In this document: piece after piece, positions 1-8,603 of the stretch
Numbering within the stretch: position 1 is the stretch's first letter
How the letters are laid out: each line of letters begins with the position of its first letter
From: Pedosphaera sp.
Lineage (GTDB): Bacteria > Verrucomicrobiota > Verrucomicrobiia > Limisphaerales > SIAT01
Length of the DNA: 12,621 bases
Direction: 5' to 3'
Assembly: GCA_009691645.1 (NCBI GenBank)
Contig: SIAT01000041.1
Span: 1 to 12,621, forward strand
The notes under the pieces: model-generated
Database searches by the model: none
What the model was told of the DNA's origin: nothing
The model's input: only the letters and a program-made list of their open reading frames with translations
Position numbers and translations under genes: made by a program

Positions 1-2987
1 GAACGGCTCCGGACTGAGTGAACGGCGTTCTTGAGGCTGACGTAGAAAACACCGGCGGGGAAAAGCTGGGTGACGCCGAACGGATTGTGCGCATCACTCA
101 CAGCACGCAGGACGCCGAGATAGGAGAGAAGCTGCAGCTCGAGGCCATTGTGAAGTTTGGTCGCATCGAGACTGCGACCGCTCGACTTGTAATCGAAAAC
201 CGCCACGAGCGCGCCTTCCTCCAAACCGTCGCGGCAGAGATCCACGCGATCGATCCGACCGCGCAGAAGCAGGGCGCGGCCGCCGGCCAGTTCAAGCCGC
301 CACGCCGGCAACGGGCTTTCCGGTAAGCCGAATCCAACCTCGACCGCGACGGGATCGAACCGGTTTTGTGGCATCCATCCGATGAGCACCTCCACGAGCC
401 GCTGAACAGCCTCGATCAGCGCCTCGCCGGCAAACTCACTCGCCTTGCTGCCGAGGAACACCCCGTTCTTGAACTTCGGAAGAAGCTCCCGGCCAATGGC
501 CGCGACCATCTCCGAAGCCGCACTGGGTGCGAGATCGCGCCACTGACGCTTTGACTCCATGACAGCCGCATGGAATTGCTTGAGTAGATCGTGTTGAAAA
601 TTTCCCTTCTCCCGAGGGTCCACTTCAAATTCCTTCCGTTCCTCCGCCAGCAGGCTGCGCGATACGAAAAATTTGAACGGACACGCGGCGAATTGCTCGA
701 GCGCGGTGACCGACGTTTTGATTTCCTTTCCGTGAATCTTCTCCACGAGCGACTCGGCCAACTGCGGCGCCTGTCTCAATCCCGCAAGCCGGGCGCGGGC
801 TTCTCGCAACGGGCAAAAGACATCCAGTGATTCCAGTTGGGCCAGACTCTCCACGCGCGTCCCGTCGATGCCGTTCCGCAACAGCGGCCGCTCCAGCTCC
901 ACAGCATGTTCGGCCACCACCCACTGACGCCGCCACGACGCCTCTGTTTCCTCCGCAGCAATGTCCACTTCAAGGTCCGGAAACAGGTGCTTCAGATGGT
1001 CGAGAAAGAAGGAACGGTTGCACGGTTTCCCATCGGTCCCACGGCTTGCCGAAGTGAGCACCAGCCGTTCGGAGGCGCGGCTGCACGCGATGTAGCCGAG
1101 GTACCGTTCGCATCCGATTTGCTGGTACGCGTTCGGTCCCATCTGTGCGCCCGCATCCGCAAGTTTCTCCCGCTCTCTCTCCGTGAGCAGGATGGGGGGC
1201 GCCGGACGCGCGGGGAAAATGCCTTCGTTCATCCCGAGCACAATGGCCAGACGCAGGTTCGGATTGCGCGAGCGGTCAACGGCGCCAATGAGCACCTGAT
1301 CGAGCGCGGGTGGCACAAGCCCGATGGTCATGCTCAAGAGGCCGGATTCTATCACCGGCAGCCATTGCGCCAGCGGCATGGCGGTGGTCGAAAAAGCCCG
1401 GGCAAGATTGGCGCGCCAATCCTGCATCTGCCGCCAAACCGTCGCGTGCGCGGCCCCGTTCCATTTCTCCAACTGTTCCTCAACGTCCAGCGCTTTCCAG
1501 AATTCCCCCAGCGCCGCGGCAAGCTGCGTCCCCGTGGGCGCGGCCTCCGTCATCGCCTTCAGCGCGGCGAATGGCAGGACGATTTCGCGGCGAACACTCT
1601 CGGAAACCGTGGCGGAAGAGATCCAGAATTCGCCGCCCTTCCAGCCGTTCCGCAGCGCGGCGTTCTCAAGTGCGTCCACCACCCCATCGGTGGCGCCGGC
1701 CAAACCGGTCTTCAGCGCGCCAAACCAATCCTCGTGCCGCCAGTCAAATGCCACCACACGCAACGCCGAGCGCGTGAGTTCGGCCAGCGGGTGATGCGCC
1801 GCCGACTCGCGGTGGTCGAGAAAGAACGGAATTTCGTACCGAGTGAAAATCCGGCGGACCACATCGTGATGCCCATCGAGCGAACGGAGCAAGACAGCGC
1901 AATCGCGATATCGACCGCCCTGGCCGCCGAGTTCTTTGGATCGAACGAATTTCAGAATTTCTCTCGCAGCCGTCACCGCTTCGGCCTCCGGATTAATGCA
2001 GGTGACGACACGGAGTGCCTGCTTGAAATCCGACGGAGCGGCAAGCGCCCGCTTCGAGCCAGCCCAGTTGGCCTCCAACTGGCGAAGCGTCGCGCTTTTA
2101 TCAAAGCGGCCGGGTTGCTCCCCTCGTTTCAACAGGTCAACTTTGAAGCTACATTCCGGCAGCACCTTCATCTTCTCCCGACATGCGGCGAACGTGCGAC
2201 CCACAAGCGCCCAACACGACAGCCAATCCGACGCCTCTTCCGACAACGGTGTCTGATCCAGACAGAAAGCCAGCGTCGTCTGCGGACAATACGGCAATAG
2301 CGCCGCCAGAAAACCCTGCTCCTGCGGCGTCATCTCCGCAAACCCATCCATCCAAATCCCACCGAGCGCGAGCGACGGCGTACCCGCAGCCCGGCCGGCC
2401 TTCGTCAGCGCACTGGCAGCGATGTCCAACAGGCGATTGGCATCCTCAATCTTTTCCCCTTCCAACCATTCAAGATAGGCTCGGAGAAGGAGCGCGAGGT
2501 CGTGCAGCTTTCCTTTCAAGGACGGCGACGCGTCGGGCCTTTCGGTTAATTTGGCGAGTTGCTGCGATCCAATTTGGTGGCGCTGCAATTCGCGCAGCAG
2601 CAAGCTTAACTGCTGTGCGAAGCCGGGCAGTCGCGCGGTGGCGTGGAAGATCTTCAGTTCTTTGGAACGCTGCATCAGCAGGGCACGCAAAAGCATGAGC
2701 CGGCCTTCCTCGCTCAGCAGCTCCGGCTCGGGCTGACCGAGCTGCTCGAGGACAAACGTGGCGAGCCGTTCGAAAGAGAGGATGTGCAATCGAGTGTAGC
2801 CTTGCAGACCTCCCTCTTCCAACAACTGCCGCTCGAGCTGGTAGGTGGCCTGTTTTGGCGCGAGCAGGATCAATGGCGGCCCATCGGGAGAGCGCTTCAG
2901 TTCGGCACGAATTTCAGCAAGGCAGGTGAATGTCTTGCCACTGCCAGCCGGGCCGAGGAGGAACCGAATGGGCGGCGCGGCGTTCAT
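1..2987 (-). CDS. addB: AddB/RexB-type helicase-nuclease subunit B, 3' end missing
   Basis: This is subunit B of an AddAB-type helicase-nuclease, which resects double-strand breaks for RecA-dependent repair in the cytoplasm. About 995 codons are open in one frame and the C-terminus runs off the left edge; family members are usually 1,100-1,200 residues. Visible parts in order: a Walker A motif GPAGSGKT (residues 12-19), a long UvrD-like helicase core with poorly conserved motifs, an FAACPFKFF motif whose Cys769 matches the first iron-sulfur cysteine of AddB, then a PD-(D/E)XK nuclease with GRIDRVD (Asp913, Asp916), FDYKS (Asp932, Lys934) and LQLLSY. The three distal cluster cysteines would lie outside the window. 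The start is an ATG 3 nt after the lpxA stop, with no good ribosome site, which suggests translational coupling. The partner addA is not in view. A more divergent PD-(D/E)XK helicase-nuclease is the alternative, but the combination of motifs makes AddB likely. Confidence 0.85.
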   Translation of the reverse strand, partial: MNAAPPIRFLLGPAGSGKTFTCLAEIRAELKRSPDGPPLILLAPKQATYQLERQLLEEGGLQGYTRLHILSFERLATFVLEQLGQPEPELLSEEGRLMLLRALLMQRSKELKIFHATARLPGFAQQLSLLLRELQRHQIGSQQLAKLTERPDASPSLKGKLHDLALLLRAYLEWLEGEKIEDANRLLDIAASALTKAGRAAGTPSLALGGIWMDGFAEMTPQEQGFLAALLPYCPQTTLAFCLDQTPLSEEASDWLSCWALVGRTFAACREKMKVLPECSFKVDLLKRGEQPGRFDKSATLRQLEANWAGSKRALAAPSDFKQALRVVTCINPEAEAVTAAREILKFVRSKELGGQGGRYRDCAVLLRSLDGHHDVVRRIFTRYEIPFFLDHRESAAHHPLAELTRSALRVVAFDWRHEDWFGALKTGLAGATDGVVDALENAALRNGWKGGEFWISSATVSESVRREIVLPFAALKAMTEAAPTGTQLAAALGEFWKALDVEEQLEKWNGAAHATVWRQMQDWRANLARAFSTTAMPLAQWLPVIESGLLSMTIGLVPPALDQVLIGAVDRSRNPNLRLAIVLGMNEGIFPARPAPPILLTEREREKLADAGAQMGPNAYQQIGCERYLGYIACSRASERLVLTSASRGTDGKPCNRSFFLDHLKHLFPDLEVDIAAEETEASWRRQWVVAEHAVELERPLLRNGIDGTRVESLAQLESLDVFCPLREARARLAGLRQAPQLAESLVEKIHGKEIKTSVTALEQFAACPFKFFVSRSLLAEERKEFEVDPREKGNFQHDLLKQFHAAVMESKRQWRDLAPSAASEMVAAIGRELLPKFKNGVFLGSKASEFAGEALIEAVQRLVEVLIGWMPQNRFDPVAVEVGFGLPESPLPAWRLELAGGRALLLRGRIDRVDLCRDGLEEGALVAVFDYKSSGRSLDATKLHNGLELQLLSYLGVLRAVSDAHNPFGVTQLFPAGVFYVSLKNAVHSVRSR

Positions 2988-2990
2988 CGC

Positions 2991-3791
2991 TTACTCGGAA
3001 TCTTCGACCCCACTTGCTCGGCCCGCGTCCACACAAATGCCGCGCTTGCTGCCGGCGATGAAGTCGAGCATCTGGCGCGCGGGTCCATCCGTGAACTCGT
3101 GCTCGGCGGCCTGAAGCGCCTGACTAAGATTCAACCCGCGACGGAAAAGCACGTGGTAAAGTTTCTTCAACTGCAGTCGCTGCTCGGCCGGCACGCCGGC
3201 GCGGCGCAAACCGACGATGTTCAAACCGCAGAGATGATTCATGCCGTTGCGCACGATGCAGAAGGGCGGCACATCCTTCGTCGCGGCCGCACCGCACTGC
3301 ATCAACGCCAGCGTGCCGATGCGACAGAACTGGTGGGCCATCGTGTTGCCGGAAAAAAAGACGCGGTCGGCCACCTCGACGTGACCCGCGAGGAGTGCGC
3401 CGTTCGCGAGAACGACGTGGTTGCCGACGACCGAGTTGTGGCCCACGTGGCTGTGAGCCATCAACAAGTTGTGCGAGCCGAGCACCGTATCTTCCCCCAG
3501 CTTGTTCGAACAGTGGACGGTGACGTGCTCCCGAAAGGTGTTGTCGTCGCCGATGCGCAGCCGCGTGGGCGCGGCGTTGTATTTCAAATCCTGCGGCGCA
3601 TCGCCGATCACGCAGCCGGCGTGGAAACGGTTGTTCGCGCCCATCGTCGTCTGGCCGGTGATATGAACGTGTGGCCCGACCACGCAGCCGGGACCGAGCA
3701 CAACCCCGGCATCAATCACCGCGTACGGACCAACGGTGACCGTGGAATCGAGCCGGGATTTCGGATGAATGAGAGCAGTCGGATGAATCAT
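2991..3791 (-). CDS. lpxA: Acyl-ACP--UDP-N-acetylglucosamine O-acyltransferase LpxA
   Basis: LpxA catalyses the first step of lipid A synthesis, moving a 3-hydroxyacyl chain from ACP to the 3-OH of UDP-GlcNAc in the cytoplasm. The 266 residues (family about 260) show left-handed beta-helix hexapeptide repeats over the first two thirds, the signature NQDLKY-like segment (here QDLKY), and the catalytic histidine in SHVGHN (His118), with His115, His137 and His153 (AHQFC) also aligned. The C-terminal helical domain holds GLNIVGLRRAG. I chose the ATG at 3791 because the protein then begins MIHPTA as in the family and GGAG lies 3 nt upstream; an in-frame GTG at 3803 would add four residues. It sits 68 nt after radC and 3 nt before addB. 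fabZ, lpxD and lpxB, its usual neighbours, are absent here. The gene itself implies an LPS-bearing outer membrane. Confidence 0.93.
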   Translation of the reverse strand: MIHPTALIHPKSRLDSTVTVGPYAVIDAGVVLGPGCVVGPHVHITGQTTMGANNRFHAGCVIGDAPQDLKYNAAPTRLRIGDDNTFREHVTVHCSNKLGEDTVLGSHNLLMAHSHVGHNSVVGNHVVLANGALLAGHVEVADRVFFSGNTMAHQFCRIGTLALMQCGAAATKDVPPFCIVRNGMNHLCGLNIVGLRRAGVPAEQRLQLKKLYHVLFRRGLNLSQALQAAEHEFTDGPARQMLDFIAGSKRGICVDAGRASGVEDSE

Positions 3792-3859
3792 TTTCTCCGC
3801 CACGAAGTAACACGGGCGCGCACGAATGGGAATGAGGATTTGAACCGCGCCACTTTTGC

Positions 3860-4570
3860 TCAGCCGTAAAAATGTCCCAACTCGCGCAACGAGACGTAAT
3901 CACGCGCGCGATCGGGCGTGCGCCGGCCGAGGATGACGTGATCGAGCACCTCAATCTTGAGCAACTGCCCGGCGCGAATGAGATCACGCGTCACCTTGAT
4001 ATCCGCCTCGCTCGGCGCAGGATCGCCGCTCGGATGGTTGTGAACGAGCACCACCGCAGCGGCGTTGGCAGCGATGGCCGCACGAAAAACTTCACGCGGA
4101 TGGACGAGCAACGTGTCGAGTGTGCCCTGCGAGACGCGTTCCACGCGGATGAGACGGTGGCGGGTGTTCAGTAGCAGCGTCTGAAACGTCTCGACCTCGT
4201 AGGCCCGATTTTCCTCGCGGAGCAGATCGGCCACGCTGCTGGGATTGTCGAGCGCGGGCGATTCCTGCCGCAACTCGGCGGCCATCCGGCGGGCGAGCGT
4301 GAAGGCGGCCTTCAACGTCACCGCTTTGTCGCGACCGACCCCGCGCACGCGGCACAGTTCCTCGAGTGAGGCGCGCGCCAGATTATCGAGCGTTCCAAAA
4401 CGCGAAATCATCTCCCGACCGACATCCACCGCCGAGGCGCCGCGCAGGCCGGTGCGGAGCAGAATGGCGATCAACTCGGCGGCGTTCAACGCGTCCGCGC
4501 CGTGCGCAGCGAGGCGTTCACGCGGACGCTCGCTGCTGGGCAGATCCTTGATGCGGATGCCGGTGGTCAT
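3860..4570 (-). CDS. radC: RadC family JAB/MPN-domain protein
   Basis: This is a 236-residue RadC (UPF0758) protein of usual length. The N-terminal part has IKDLPSSERPRERL, typical of the family start, and a helix-hairpin-helix-like stretch around RVRGVGRDKA (residues 75-83). The C-terminal JAB/MPN domain keeps the full metal motif: Glu160 (HPREVF), then HNHPSGDPAPSEAD with His177, His179 and Asp190, followed by LDHVILG. The family was named after a supposed repair role that was later disputed; a metallopeptidase-like fold is known, but the substrate is not settled. The ATG at 4570 has no Shine-Dalgarno sequence. The gene lies 72 nt after hflX, and the gap shows only a short GC palindrome at 4629-4641 without a T-run, so I see no terminator. 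Function beyond the family name cannot be read from sequence. Confidence 0.92.
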   Translation of the reverse strand: MTTGIRIKDLPSSERPRERLAAHGADALNAAELIAILLRTGLRGASAVDVGREMISRFGTLDNLARASLEELCRVRGVGRDKAVTLKAAFTLARRMAAELRQESPALDNPSSVADLLREENRAYEVETFQTLLLNTRHRLIRVERVSQGTLDTLLVHPREVFRAAIAANAAAVVLVHNHPSGDPAPSEADIKVTRDLIRAGQLLKIEVLDHVILGRRTPDRARDYVSLRELGHFYG

Positions 4571-4642
4571 CGGAAACGCGCCAATGAAGCACGGGTTCAG
4601 CGGTTATGCAAACGACGGCGCAGACCGAAGCCGGCCCGGCTA

Positions 4643-5929
4643 TCACGCCAAATCACTCACGATGAACGCCGCGAATTCCGCGTGGAGATGGGGCGGGATG
4701 CGAGCTTTGAAGCGCGCGGTCTCGCCTTCGTAGTCGCGTTCGATCACCTGGCCGACCGCGTGCAGTCGCGCGATGGCAGCCGAGGCGTTGTGCGGGATGG
4801 CGAGATCGAGAAACTCGCGGATAGGCCGAAGCGCCGCGCCCAGTTCATCCATCAACGCCGGAAAACCCGAGCCGGTGCGCGCGGAAACGGCCACGGCGCG
4901 CGGGTATTGAGCCAGCCATTGCCGGACGAAATCCTCGCTCTCGAACCGGTCAATTTTGTTGAAGACCATCAGCATCGGTTTATCCGCCGCGCCGATTTCC
5001 GCCAGCACAGCGTTCACAGACTGTATCTGCTCGTCGGCTTGCGGATGGCTGACATCGACCACGTGCAGGAGCAAATCGGCCTCGACCACTTCCTCGAGCG
5101 TGGCCTTGAAAGCCTCGACGAGACCGTGCGGCAACTTGCGGATGAAGCCGACGGTGTCGCTGAGCAGCACGTTCTGATTCGTCGGCAGGCGCAGACGACG
5201 CGTCGTGGGATCGAGCGTGGCGAATAGTTTGTCCTCGGCCAACACCGCCGCGCCCGTGAGCGTGTTCAGCAAAGTGGATTTACCGGCGTTGGTGTAACCG
5301 ACGATGGAAGCCAGCGGCCATTGATGGCGCTGGCGGCCCTGCCGTTGCGTCTCGCGCTGGCGCCGCACGGTGTCGAGCTCCTCCCGGATTTTTTCGATGC
5401 GACCTTGAATCTTGCGGCGATCGGTTTCGAGCTGTGTCTCGCCCTCGCCGCCGATGGATCCCGTGGCACCGCGCTGGCGCGAGAGGTGGGTCCAGAAACG
5501 CGTGAGCCGCGGCAACAGATACTCGAGTTGCGCGAGTTCGATCTGCAGCTTGCCCTCGCGCGTCCGCGCGCGTTGGGCGAAAATCTCGAGGATCAGCGCC
5601 GTGCGATCCATCACGCGGCAGCCGAAAATCTTGTCGAGATTACGCGCCTGCGCGGGTGTCAGCTCGTCGTCGAAAATGACGGTGTCCACTTCGTTGGCGC
5701 GGCATAGTTGGGCGAACTCTCCGGCTTTGCCCGCACCGATGAAGGTGGCGGCCGTGGGGGCCACGAGCCGCTGCGTGCCGTCGCCGACCACGACAGCGCC
5801 GGCGGTCGTCGCCAACTCGGCCAACTCATCGAGCGACTCGCGGCTCGCGAAACCGTCGCCGCTTTTCAGCTCCAGCCCGATGAGGAATGCCCGCTCGGTC
5901 TTCTTGTCGTTGGCGTAGTATGCTCTCAA
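4643..5929 (-). CDS. hflX: Ribosome-associated GTPase HflX
   Basis: HflX is a cytoplasmic GTPase that binds the 50S subunit and can split stalled ribosomes under stress. The 428 residues match the family: an N-terminal HflX domain (about 10-150), the diagnostic GGEGETQLE motif (160-168), a coiled-coil-like linker (170-200), then the G domain with G1 GYTNAGKST (211-219), G3 DTVGF (258-262), G4 NKID (324-327) and G5 SAR (349-351). The start is uncertain. The only in-frame start codon before the conserved TERAFLIGLE segment is TTG at 5929. An ATG at 5937 is out of frame and reads Met-Glu-Thr-stop, its TGA overlapping the TTG. A one-base deletion or a real TTG start are both possible. It follows miaA by 18 nt, with no hfq between them, and ends in a tandem TGA-TAG stop. 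Confidence 0.93.
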   Translation of the reverse strand: MRAYYANDKKTERAFLIGLELKSGDGFASRESLDELAELATTAGAVVVGDGTQRLVAPTAATFIGAGKAGEFAQLCRANEVDTVIFDDELTPAQARNLDKIFGCRVMDRTALILEIFAQRARTREGKLQIELAQLEYLLPRLTRFWTHLSRQRGATGSIGGEGETQLETDRRKIQGRIEKIREELDTVRRQRETQRQGRQRHQWPLASIVGYTNAGKSTLLNTLTGAAVLAEDKLFATLDPTTRRLRLPTNQNVLLSDTVGFIRKLPHGLVEAFKATLEEVVEADLLLHVVDVSHPQADEQIQSVNAVLAEIGAADKPMLMVFNKIDRFESEDFVRQWLAQYPRAVAVSARTGSGFPALMDELGAALRPIREFLDLAIPHNASAAIARLHAVGQVIERDYEGETARFKARIPPHLHAEFAAFIVSDLA

Positions 5930-5947
5930 GTTTCCATCAAAACGCTA

Positions 5948-6889
5948 TCACGGCTGGACTCCGCCGGACGATTCTTTTGCAACGGCCAGCACGCGTGTGA
6001 CGATCTGCGCCGCCGTTTCGCTGGCGGAGACTTCCATCCAGTGCGCGTTCATCTGCTGACGAAACCAGGTGCGTTGGCGACGGGCGAACTGCCACGTTTT
6101 CGTCTTCACCAGCGCGACGGTTTCGATCAGTGACCGCTCGCCGCGCAAATGCTCGACCACCTGCCGGTAGCCGATGGCCTGCATCGCGGTGCGGTTCCGG
6201 TCGAGGCCGTATTCGAGAAGCCGGCGAGTCTCATCTACCAAACCGCGGCGGAACATCTCGTCCACGCGGGCTTGGATGCGCGCACGGAGGTCCACGGGAT
6301 CGCGCTGCAAACAAAGGAGGCGCGGCGCGGCGCGCAGGTCCCACGCGGCGCGTTGCTCAGCGAACGGTTTGCCGGTGAGACGGATGACTTCGAGCGCGCG
6401 GACGAGACGCCGCGGATTCTGCCGGTCAATCTTCGCGAACGTCGCCGGATCGGCCTGCTCCAACTCGCGCAGCAGTGCCTCGAGCGGAGTGGCCTCGAGC
6501 GTGGCCCGGAGCAGCGCATCGGACGGCGGCGCTTCACCGAGTCCCTCGAAATAGGCGCGGAGGTAGAGGCCGGTGCCGCCACAGAAAATCGGCACGTTAC
6601 CGCGTGCGCGGATTTCCCCCTCAGCAACACGCGCGAACCGGACGAAATCGCCGGCGCTGAACGACTCGGTCAGTTCGACGACATCGACAAGGTGATGCGG
6701 AATCTGCGCGCGTTCCTCGGCGCTGGGCTTGGCTGTGCCGAGATCGAGGCCGCGATAGACCTGCATCGAATCCACGCTGATGATCTCGCCGCCAATCTGA
6801 TGGGCGAGATGCAGTGCGACGGCGGATTTGCCGGCGGCGGTGGGGCCGACGAGGAAGAGGGAACGGAGCGCTGTGTCCTTCGCCGGCAT
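5948..6889 (-). CDS. miaA: tRNA dimethylallyltransferase MiaA
   Basis: MiaA adds a dimethylallyl group to N6 of A37 in tRNAs that read codons starting with U, the first step to ms2i6A. The predicted 313 residues fit the family. Motifs seen are the P-loop GPTAAGKS (15-22), DSMQVYRGLDLGTAKP with the catalytic aspartate at 40, GGTGLYLRA (104-112), and, further on, the tRNA-contacting RLVRALEV and AIGYRQ segments. The frame is open upstream for another 25 codons, but these overlap lspA and do not resemble the family. I therefore chose the ATG at 6889, 8 nt after the lspA stop and without a clear ribosome site, probably translated by coupling. The gene ends in TGA-TAG. The miaA-hflX order is found in many bacteria, often with hfq between the two; hfq is missing here. 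Confidence 0.94.
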   Translation of the reverse strand: MPAKDTALRSLFLVGPTAAGKSAVALHLAHQIGGEIISVDSMQVYRGLDLGTAKPSAEERAQIPHHLVDVVELTESFSAGDFVRFARVAEGEIRARGNVPIFCGGTGLYLRAYFEGLGEAPPSDALLRATLEATPLEALLRELEQADPATFAKIDRQNPRRLVRALEVIRLTGKPFAEQRAAWDLRAAPRLLCLQRDPVDLRARIQARVDEMFRRGLVDETRRLLEYGLDRNRTAMQAIGYRQVVEHLRGERSLIETVALVKTKTWQFARRQRTWFRQQMNAHWMEVSASETAAQIVTRVLAVAKESSGGVQP

Positions 6890-6897
6890 GAGGCGAG

Positions 6898-7428
6898 TCA
6901 CTTCGCGTTTTCGCCAGTCGGCGAGGATGGCGCGGCCTTGGCCGGCTCTCCGTTCTCCCGCCACGACATGAGGAAGAGCAGGCCGACGCCAACGCAGATG
7001 GCGCTGTCGGCGATGTTGAACGCGGGAAAACCGAGCTCCACGCCGCTCTCGCGGCGGCAGACGTAGAAGCGGATGAAGTCAATGACGTGATCCACGCGGA
7101 GGCGGTCGATGAGGTTGCCGATGATGCCGCCGAAGAGAAGGCCGAGGGCGATCTGCCCGAGTGCGGTGTCGGTGCCGAAGTGTCTGCGGCAGAAGAAAAG
7201 CACGAGGAGCGCGATGCCGGAGACAAGCGCCAGCGCGAGATTGTTGCCGTGGAAAAGACTCCAGGCGGCGCCGGTGTTTCCCCAGTGGACGATCTTGAAA
7301 AAGCCGTTGAGCAGGACGCGTTCTCCGAGGAATTCCAGATTCCGTGTGACGAGCAGTTTCGTCGCTTGATCGGAAACGAGAATGCCGAGCGCGACCAGAA
7401 AGAGGCTGCGTTCGGCGTGCCGGTTCAT
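6898..7428 (-). CDS. lspA: Lipoprotein signal peptidase LspA
   Basis: This is signal peptidase II, the inner-membrane aspartic protease that cuts the signal peptide off prolipoproteins after lipid attachment to the +1 cysteine. The 176 residues show four likely membrane segments (about 8-26, 62-80, 90-108, 138-156). Family motifs are SDQATK (19-24), NTGAAWSLF (51-59), GNLIDRLRVDHVIDFI with catalytic Asp117, and FPAFNIADSAI with catalytic Asp141. The frame extends upstream to 7545, but that part overlaps dnaN. The ATG at 7428 gives MNRHAERSLF and leaves 14 nt after the dnaN stop, so I take it as the start. There is no Shine-Dalgarno sequence. The C-terminal tail (about 158-176) is short, polar and Pro/Ala-rich. 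Identity is firm. Confidence 0.94.
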   Translation of the reverse strand: MNRHAERSLFLVALGILVSDQATKLLVTRNLEFLGERVLLNGFFKIVHWGNTGAAWSLFHGNNLALALVSGIALLVLFFCRRHFGTDTALGQIALGLLFGGIIGNLIDRLRVDHVIDFIRFYVCRRESGVELGFPAFNIADSAICVGVGLLFLMSWRENGEPAKAAPSSPTGENAK

Positions 7429-7442
7429 CTGGGGAGCCGCTG

Positions 7443-8552
7443 CTAGTTGATCCGCATCGGCATCAGCACGTAGAGGAACGGGCCGTTGGTTTTGAGGACG
7501 CCGGGGCTCAACTCGTCGCGCAGCTCGATGTACACTTCGTCGCACGCCAGCACTTTGAGGGGGTCCATCATGTAGGCCGGATTGAAGGCGACGGTCATCT
7601 CGGGTCCTTTGTAGTTGATGGCGATGCTTTCGCGACCTTCGCCGACCTCGGGCGTGTTCGCAGCAATGGTGAGATTGTTTTTGGAGAAGGTGAGTTTCAC
7701 CGAGTTCGCCTTGTCGCTCGTCATCAACTCCGCGCGACGAAGCGCCTGAAGAAGTTCTTCGCGACCGAGTGTGATGCGTTCCTTGGTTTCAGTGGGGATG
7801 ACTTGACGGTAGTTCGGGTAATTGCCCTCGACGAGTTTGGAGCAGAGGAGCAACGGGTGGCCCTTCTCGGCGGTGAGAGTGAAAGCGACTTGGTTTTCGT
7901 TCAGGCGAATCTCCACTTCGCCTTTCGCCTGCAGGAGCCGGTTCAACTCGCCCACGGCTTTGGCGGGAACGATGAACTCCACACCGTCTTCTTTGCTTTG
8001 CGAGATGTCTTCTTCGACGAGCGCGAGACGCCGGCCGTCGGTGGCCACCATCGTGAGTTTTTCTTTCTTGAGGCTGGTGAAGATGCCGTTGAGCACGTAG
8101 CGCGACTCGTCGGTGGAGATGGCGTAGGACGTCTTGCGGAGCATCTCCTTGAGCTTCTCCTGCGGGAGCGAGAACTTGCGGTTGTCTTTGAAGCGCGGCA
8201 ACGGCGGAAACTCATCAGCCGGCAATCCGTGAATCTTGTAGTACGAAGCTCCAGCCTGCACAGAGCAGATGTTCTTTTCATCCACCGACAGCTCGATCTC
8301 CGCCACCGGCAATTCGCGAACAAGCCCAAAAAGCCGCTTCACCGGCAGCGTGGTCGCGCCGGCCTTTTCCACTTTCGCATCCACGGAGCAGACGACGCTC
8401 ACATCGAGATCGGTCGCGGTCAGCTCGAGCCGGTTCTCCTCGGCGCGAATGAGCACGTTGGAAAGGATGGGCAGGGAGCTGCGGTTGCCCACGATGTTTT
8501 GAACCGCTTGGAGACCGTTGATGAATTGTTCCTTGGAAATGGATATCTTCAT
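7443..8552 (-). CDS. dnaN: DNA polymerase III subunit beta (sliding clamp)
   Basis: The beta clamp forms a dimeric ring round DNA and tethers the replicative polymerase and many repair enzymes. The 369 residues are of standard length, with three clamp domains of roughly 120 residues each. Recognisable segments include SLPILSNVLI and ELTATDLDVSV in domain I, ATDGRRLALVEE in domain II, and the C-terminal YVLMPMRIN, which forms part of the partner-binding cleft. The ATG at 8552 is preceded not by a Shine-Dalgarno sequence but by a pyrimidine tract of CTTT repeats (8560-8573), which could suit S1-assisted initiation. It is the first gene of the seven-gene minus-strand run. The upstream spacer holds a DnaA box and a TTGACA element. 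dnaA itself, the frequent neighbour of dnaN, is not in the window; a cysteine desulfurase occupies its place. Confidence 0.97.
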   Translation of the reverse strand: MKISISKEQFINGLQAVQNIVGNRSSLPILSNVLIRAEENRLELTATDLDVSVVCSVDAKVEKAGATTLPVKRLFGLVRELPVAEIELSVDEKNICSVQAGASYYKIHGLPADEFPPLPRFKDNRKFSLPQEKLKEMLRKTSYAISTDESRYVLNGIFTSLKKEKLTMVATDGRRLALVEEDISQSKEDGVEFIVPAKAVGELNRLLQAKGEVEIRLNENQVAFTLTAEKGHPLLLCSKLVEGNYPNYRQVIPTETKERITLGREELLQALRRAELMTSDKANSVKLTFSKNNLTIAANTPEVGEGRESIAINYKGPEMTVAFNPAYMMDPLKVLACDEVYIELRDELSPGVLKTNGPFLYVLMPMRIN

Positions 8553-8603
8553 GGCCGTTAAAGAAAGAAAGAATGTTCAGTATCTATCACTATTAATAAG
8601 GGC

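Noticed and set aside
837..2300. 487-codon open frame on the plus strand
   Set aside because: It is antisense to addB, rich in Arg, Pro and Gln, and without domain signatures; the minus-strand frame carries the nuclease and helicase motifs.
3835..3845. GGTTCAAATCC on the minus strand, like a tRNA T-loop
   Set aside because: The flanking bases do not form the five-pair T stem, and no anticodon arm or acceptor stem can be found around it.
2643..3869. 408-codon open frame on the plus strand
   Set aside because: It runs across the addB-lpxA junction on the opposite strand and has no recognisable domain.
4629..4641. GC palindrome AGCCGG-C-CCGGCT after hflX as a terminator
   Set aside because: The centre is one base, so only a short stem can form, and no T-run follows. 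The downstream gene radC is co-directional.
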